Assembly: GCA_048263775.1 (NCBI GenBank) | Contig: JBLXDU010000002.1 | Location: 248,001-312,000 of the forward strand | From: UBA1479 sp048263775 | GTDB taxonomy: Bacteria > Pseudomonadota > Alphaproteobacteria > Rhodospirillales > Casp-alpha2 | Length of the DNA stretch: 64,000 nt | Direction of reading: 5' to 3' | Shown: positions 61,847-64,000 of the stretch, in pieces | Position numbering within the stretch: position 1 is the first letter of the stretch | How the letters are laid out: each line of letters begins with the position of its first letter | Program-made: the position numbers and the translations under genes | Notes under the pieces: generated by a model | What the model saw: the letters and a program-made list of their open reading frames with translations, nothing else | What the model was told of the DNA's origin: nothing | Database searches by the model: none

Positions 61847-63166
61847 TTACTTGCAGTCGCGGGGGGTGATGTTGTTTTCCTTGGCGTAGGCCGCGGCATC
61901 GGCCTCCACGATCGGGCGGACGATGTCGCGCATCGGCGTCAGCCATTCACTGGCATAAGACCATTTGGCACCGTCCCATTTCTGGATGATCACCGGCCCC
62001 ATGGTTTCATGGTCTTCGCAGGTGATCTTGAGCGGGCTGACCATGTCCTTGAAGCCGAGCTTGTCCAGGGTTTCCTGGGTGATGTTCAGGTTTTCAAGGC
62101 CCCAGCGGACCTGTTCGCCGGTCAGGGATTTGTTGCCGAACTTGGCCTGGGCCGTACGCACGGCTTCGGTGGCGAACATGGCGTTGACGACGCCGCGGTT
62201 GTACAGAACCTCGCCGACCTTGTTTTCCTTGGCCGCCGCCGCATCACCGCCGTAGATATGCTTGATGATGTCGGCATGAACGCCGAAGTCAGACCCCGCG
62301 CCATGGAAGGTGGTTGACAGGTAGCCCTTGGCGCCGTCGCCGGCGGGCACCACGTCGGCGTCCGAACCGGACCACCAGTTGCCGACGAACTGATCCATGG
62401 GATAGCGGATGTTGCCGGCTTCCTTGATCGCGACCTGGTTCATGACGCCCCAGCCGGACATGAAGATGAAGTCCGGCTTGATGCGGCGGATTTGCCGCCA
62501 CTGCGATGCCTGTTCCTGGCCGGGATGGTCAACCGGGACCAGGGTCAGTTTGAAGCCGTAGCGTTCGGCCAGAACCTCAAGGGTGGGGTTGGCTTCCTTG
62601 CCGTAGGCGGAGTTGTGGTGCAGGTGGACGATCTTCTTGCCGGCCAGCTTGTCGTATCCGCCGACCCGGCGGGAGAAATACTTGATGACTGCGGACGCCT
62701 GCGACCAATAGGTGGCGGGCGGGTTGAAGACCCATTCAAACACCCGTCCGTCGGCTGCCGAGGTGCGCCCGTACCCCATGGACAGGATCGGAATCTTGTC
62801 GACGCTGGCCTTCGGGATCAGCTGATAGGTGATGCCCGTCGAATAGGGATTGAACAGCGAGGCGCCCGTCGGGCCGTTGCCCTTCAGCTTCTCGTAGCAT
62901 TCGACACCCAGGTTGGTTTTGTACTGGGTTTCGCATTCTTCGAAGGTCACGGTGACGCCGTTGATGCCGCCGTCGCGCTTGTTAAGCAGAGTGTAGTAGT
63001 CGCGGAACCCGTTGGCGACGGGAATGCCGGACGGTGCATAGGCCCCGGTGCGATAGACCAGCATGGGAAAGAATTGCTCGTCTGCCTTGGCGGCCTCCGC
63101 CGCGGCGAAGGTGCCGAGGCAAACCACGGCACCTGCCGTGGCCAATACCAGTTTACGGAACTTCAT
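61847..63166 (-). CDS. Branched-chain-type ABC transporter substrate-binding protein
   Basis: A 439-residue periplasmic binding protein of type I fold. The signal peptide is about 1-28 (KLVLATAGAVVCLGTFAAAE, cleavage before DEQ). VYRTGAYAPSGIPVANGFRD (about 37-56), INGVTVTFEECETQYKTNLG, KKIVHLHHNSAYGKEANPTL (about 178-197) and GNWWSGSDADVVPAGDGAKG are landmarks. This branch is often found with a PaaK-like ligase, suggesting aromatic or other organic acids rather than amino acids; the ligand is not known. Confidence 0.9.
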   Translation of the reverse strand: MKFRKLVLATAGAVVCLGTFAAAEAAKADEQFFPMLVYRTGAYAPSGIPVANGFRDYYTLLNKRDGGINGVTVTFEECETQYKTNLGVECYEKLKGNGPTGASLFNPYSTGITYQLIPKASVDKIPILSMGYGRTSAADGRVFEWVFNPPATYWSQASAVIKYFSRRVGGYDKLAGKKIVHLHHNSAYGKEANPTLEVLAERYGFKLTLVPVDHPGQEQASQWRQIRRIKPDFIFMSGWGVMNQVAIKEAGNIRYPMDQFVGNWWSGSDADVVPAGDGAKGYLSTTFHGAGSDFGVHADIIKHIYGGDAAAAKENKVGEVLYNRGVVNAMFATEAVRTAQAKFGNKSLTGEQVRWGLENLNITQETLDKLGFKDMVSPLKITCEDHETMGPVIIQKWDGAKWSYASEWLTPMRDIVRPIVEADAAAYAKENNITPRDCK

Positions 63167-63348
63167 GGTTGTGTCTCCCAGTTGCGGACGCCCCGGTTAT
63201 TGTGGGGCTTGGTCCTTTTGATTGTCCTTCGGGCTGTGCATGGCCGGGCAAGGGGCTCAGCGCGCACAATCCGGTTTCCAACATCGCTTGTTATTGGTCT
63301 TGGCGGCAGTCGCGCCGCGTCACTTCAAAAAACCTTCGGGCCGTCCCG

Positions 63349-64000
63349 TCAGTACGGGAACGGCCATTTCCTGAGCTTCTCGCGCAAAATCTGCCACAAC
63401 CGGGCAAAGCCTTCCGGCTCGACGATCAGGAAAAACACGATCATCACGCCGAAGATGATTTCCTCCAGGTGCTTCTGCAAGGCCGTGGAAATATCCAGGC
63501 CGACCATGGGCGGAAAGTTGGTCAGGAAGATCGGCACCAGAATGATGAACGCGGCCCCCATGATGGAGCCGCCGATCGACCCCAGGCCGCCGATGATGAT
63601 CATGAACAGCACGCGGAACGACACGTTGGCCAGATCAAAGGCCTCCGTCTCCGCCGAGCCGAGCCAGCAGAAAATCATCAAAGCCCCCGCCACGCCGCAA
63701 TAGAACGACGAAATGGCAAAGGCCAGGAGCTTGGTCTGCAACGGGCGGATGCCGATGATTTCGGCGGCGATGTCCATATCGCGGATTGCCATCCAGTTAC
63801 GTCCGATGCGTCCGCGCACCAAATTTTTCGCGAACCAGGCGAAGATGATCAGGAAGGTCAGGCAGACGATGTAGCGCGCCTCGGGCGAGGCCGAGGGGCC
63901 GGTGATCAGCACCCCAAAAAGTTCGCGCGGCGGTGCCGTGATCGTGCCCGACGGGTTGTTGTTGTAGAACCAGCCGACCTTGTTGAACAGCCACAGGATG
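63349..64000 (-). CDS. livM: Branched-chain-type ABC transporter permease (LivM-like), partial
   Basis: C-terminal part of a HAAT permease; the N-terminus lies beyond the right edge. The frame continues through 64,000, with FGVLITGPSASPEARYIVCL upstream. Family landmarks are RGRIGRNWMAIRDMDIAAEI then IGIRPLQTKLLAFAISSFYC and FRVLFMIIIGGLGSIGGSIM. About five hydrophobic helices are visible, ending in a basic tail REKLRKWPFPY. 182 bases separate it from the binding-protein gene. Confidence 0.92.
   Translation of the reverse strand, partial: ILWLFNKVGWFYNNNPSGTITAPPRELFGVLITGPSASPEARYIVCLTFLIIFAWFAKNLVRGRIGRNWMAIRDMDIAAEIIGIRPLQTKLLAFAISSFYCGVAGALMIFCWLGSAETEAFDLANVSFRVLFMIIIGGLGSIGGSIMGAAFIILVPIFLTNFPPMVGLDISTALQKHLEEIIFGVMIVFFLIVEPEGFARLWQILREKLRKWPFPY

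Overview
The window is GC-rich, densely coding bacterial chromosome from an alphaproteobacterium, most likely of the Rhodospirillales type. The evidence is the gene content: an LDH-type malate dehydrogenase, sdhCDAB, a complete system I cytochrome c maturation cluster (ccmA to ccmI), a leuC-leuD-leuB block, the rplS-trmD-rimM-rpsP-ffh translation/SRP block, and dapF-mtaB-ftsY. No rRNA, tRNA, CRISPR array, insertion sequence or prophage was seen. The species cannot be named from the sequence alone.

Layout, left to right. 1-12,137: central metabolism, mostly on the minus strand: partial mdh, a SAM methyltransferase (+), nadA-nadC for NAD synthesis, zapE, a homoserine-dehydrogenase-like oxidoreductase with a SAF domain, a sterol-desaturase-like membrane hydroxylase (+), a PaiB-like flavin protein, a small DUF6494-like protein (+) and sdhCDAB. 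12,138-12,980: a long gap holding DnaA-box-like words and a predicted three-way-junction RNA, ahead of an MFS transporter (+). 14,186-17,614: a porin under a Fur-box-like site, then a CitE-type lyase and mesaconyl-CoA hydratase pair that points to the ethylmalonyl-CoA pathway. 17,714-21,872: pyridoxal kinase, then an ArsR repressor with a clear operator leading three SRPBCC proteins, a MoaD/ThiS-like protein and a BNR-repeat propeller. 21,889-29,641: PEP carboxylase, multicopper oxidase plus cytochrome c, asd and an orphan PAS histidine kinase. 29,782-36,914: leucine synthesis, then the ribosome/SRP operon. 37,221-42,045: a plus-strand run with an Xre regulator, a ferredoxin-like protein, dapF, mtaB, ftsY and a HAD hydrolase. 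42,042-49,825: amidase, YdbL, YnbE and a set of small, lipoprotein or poorly known genes, ending in a HAMP receptor with no recognisable output domain. 49,796-58,239: pgk and the ccm cluster. 58,339-64,000: a predicted small RNA, a histidine phosphatase, a lone AT-richer Xre gene, and the end of a branched-chain-type ABC uptake operon with a phenylacetate-CoA-ligase-like enzyme.

How the genes fit together: MDH, SDH and PEP carboxylase serve the TCA cycle and its refilling, and the malyl/mesaconyl-CoA enzymes suggest assimilation of C2 units. Ccm matures c-type cytochromes, including the tethered cytochrome c encoded with the multicopper oxidase. Ffh and FtsY form the SRP targeting pair. The most striking non-coding signal is a minus-strand small-RNA candidate at about 58,339-58,490: four consecutive hairpins, C-rich loops including CUCCUC, and a canonical U-tract terminator, resembling the anti-Shine-Dalgarno-loop sRNAs of alphaproteobacteria.
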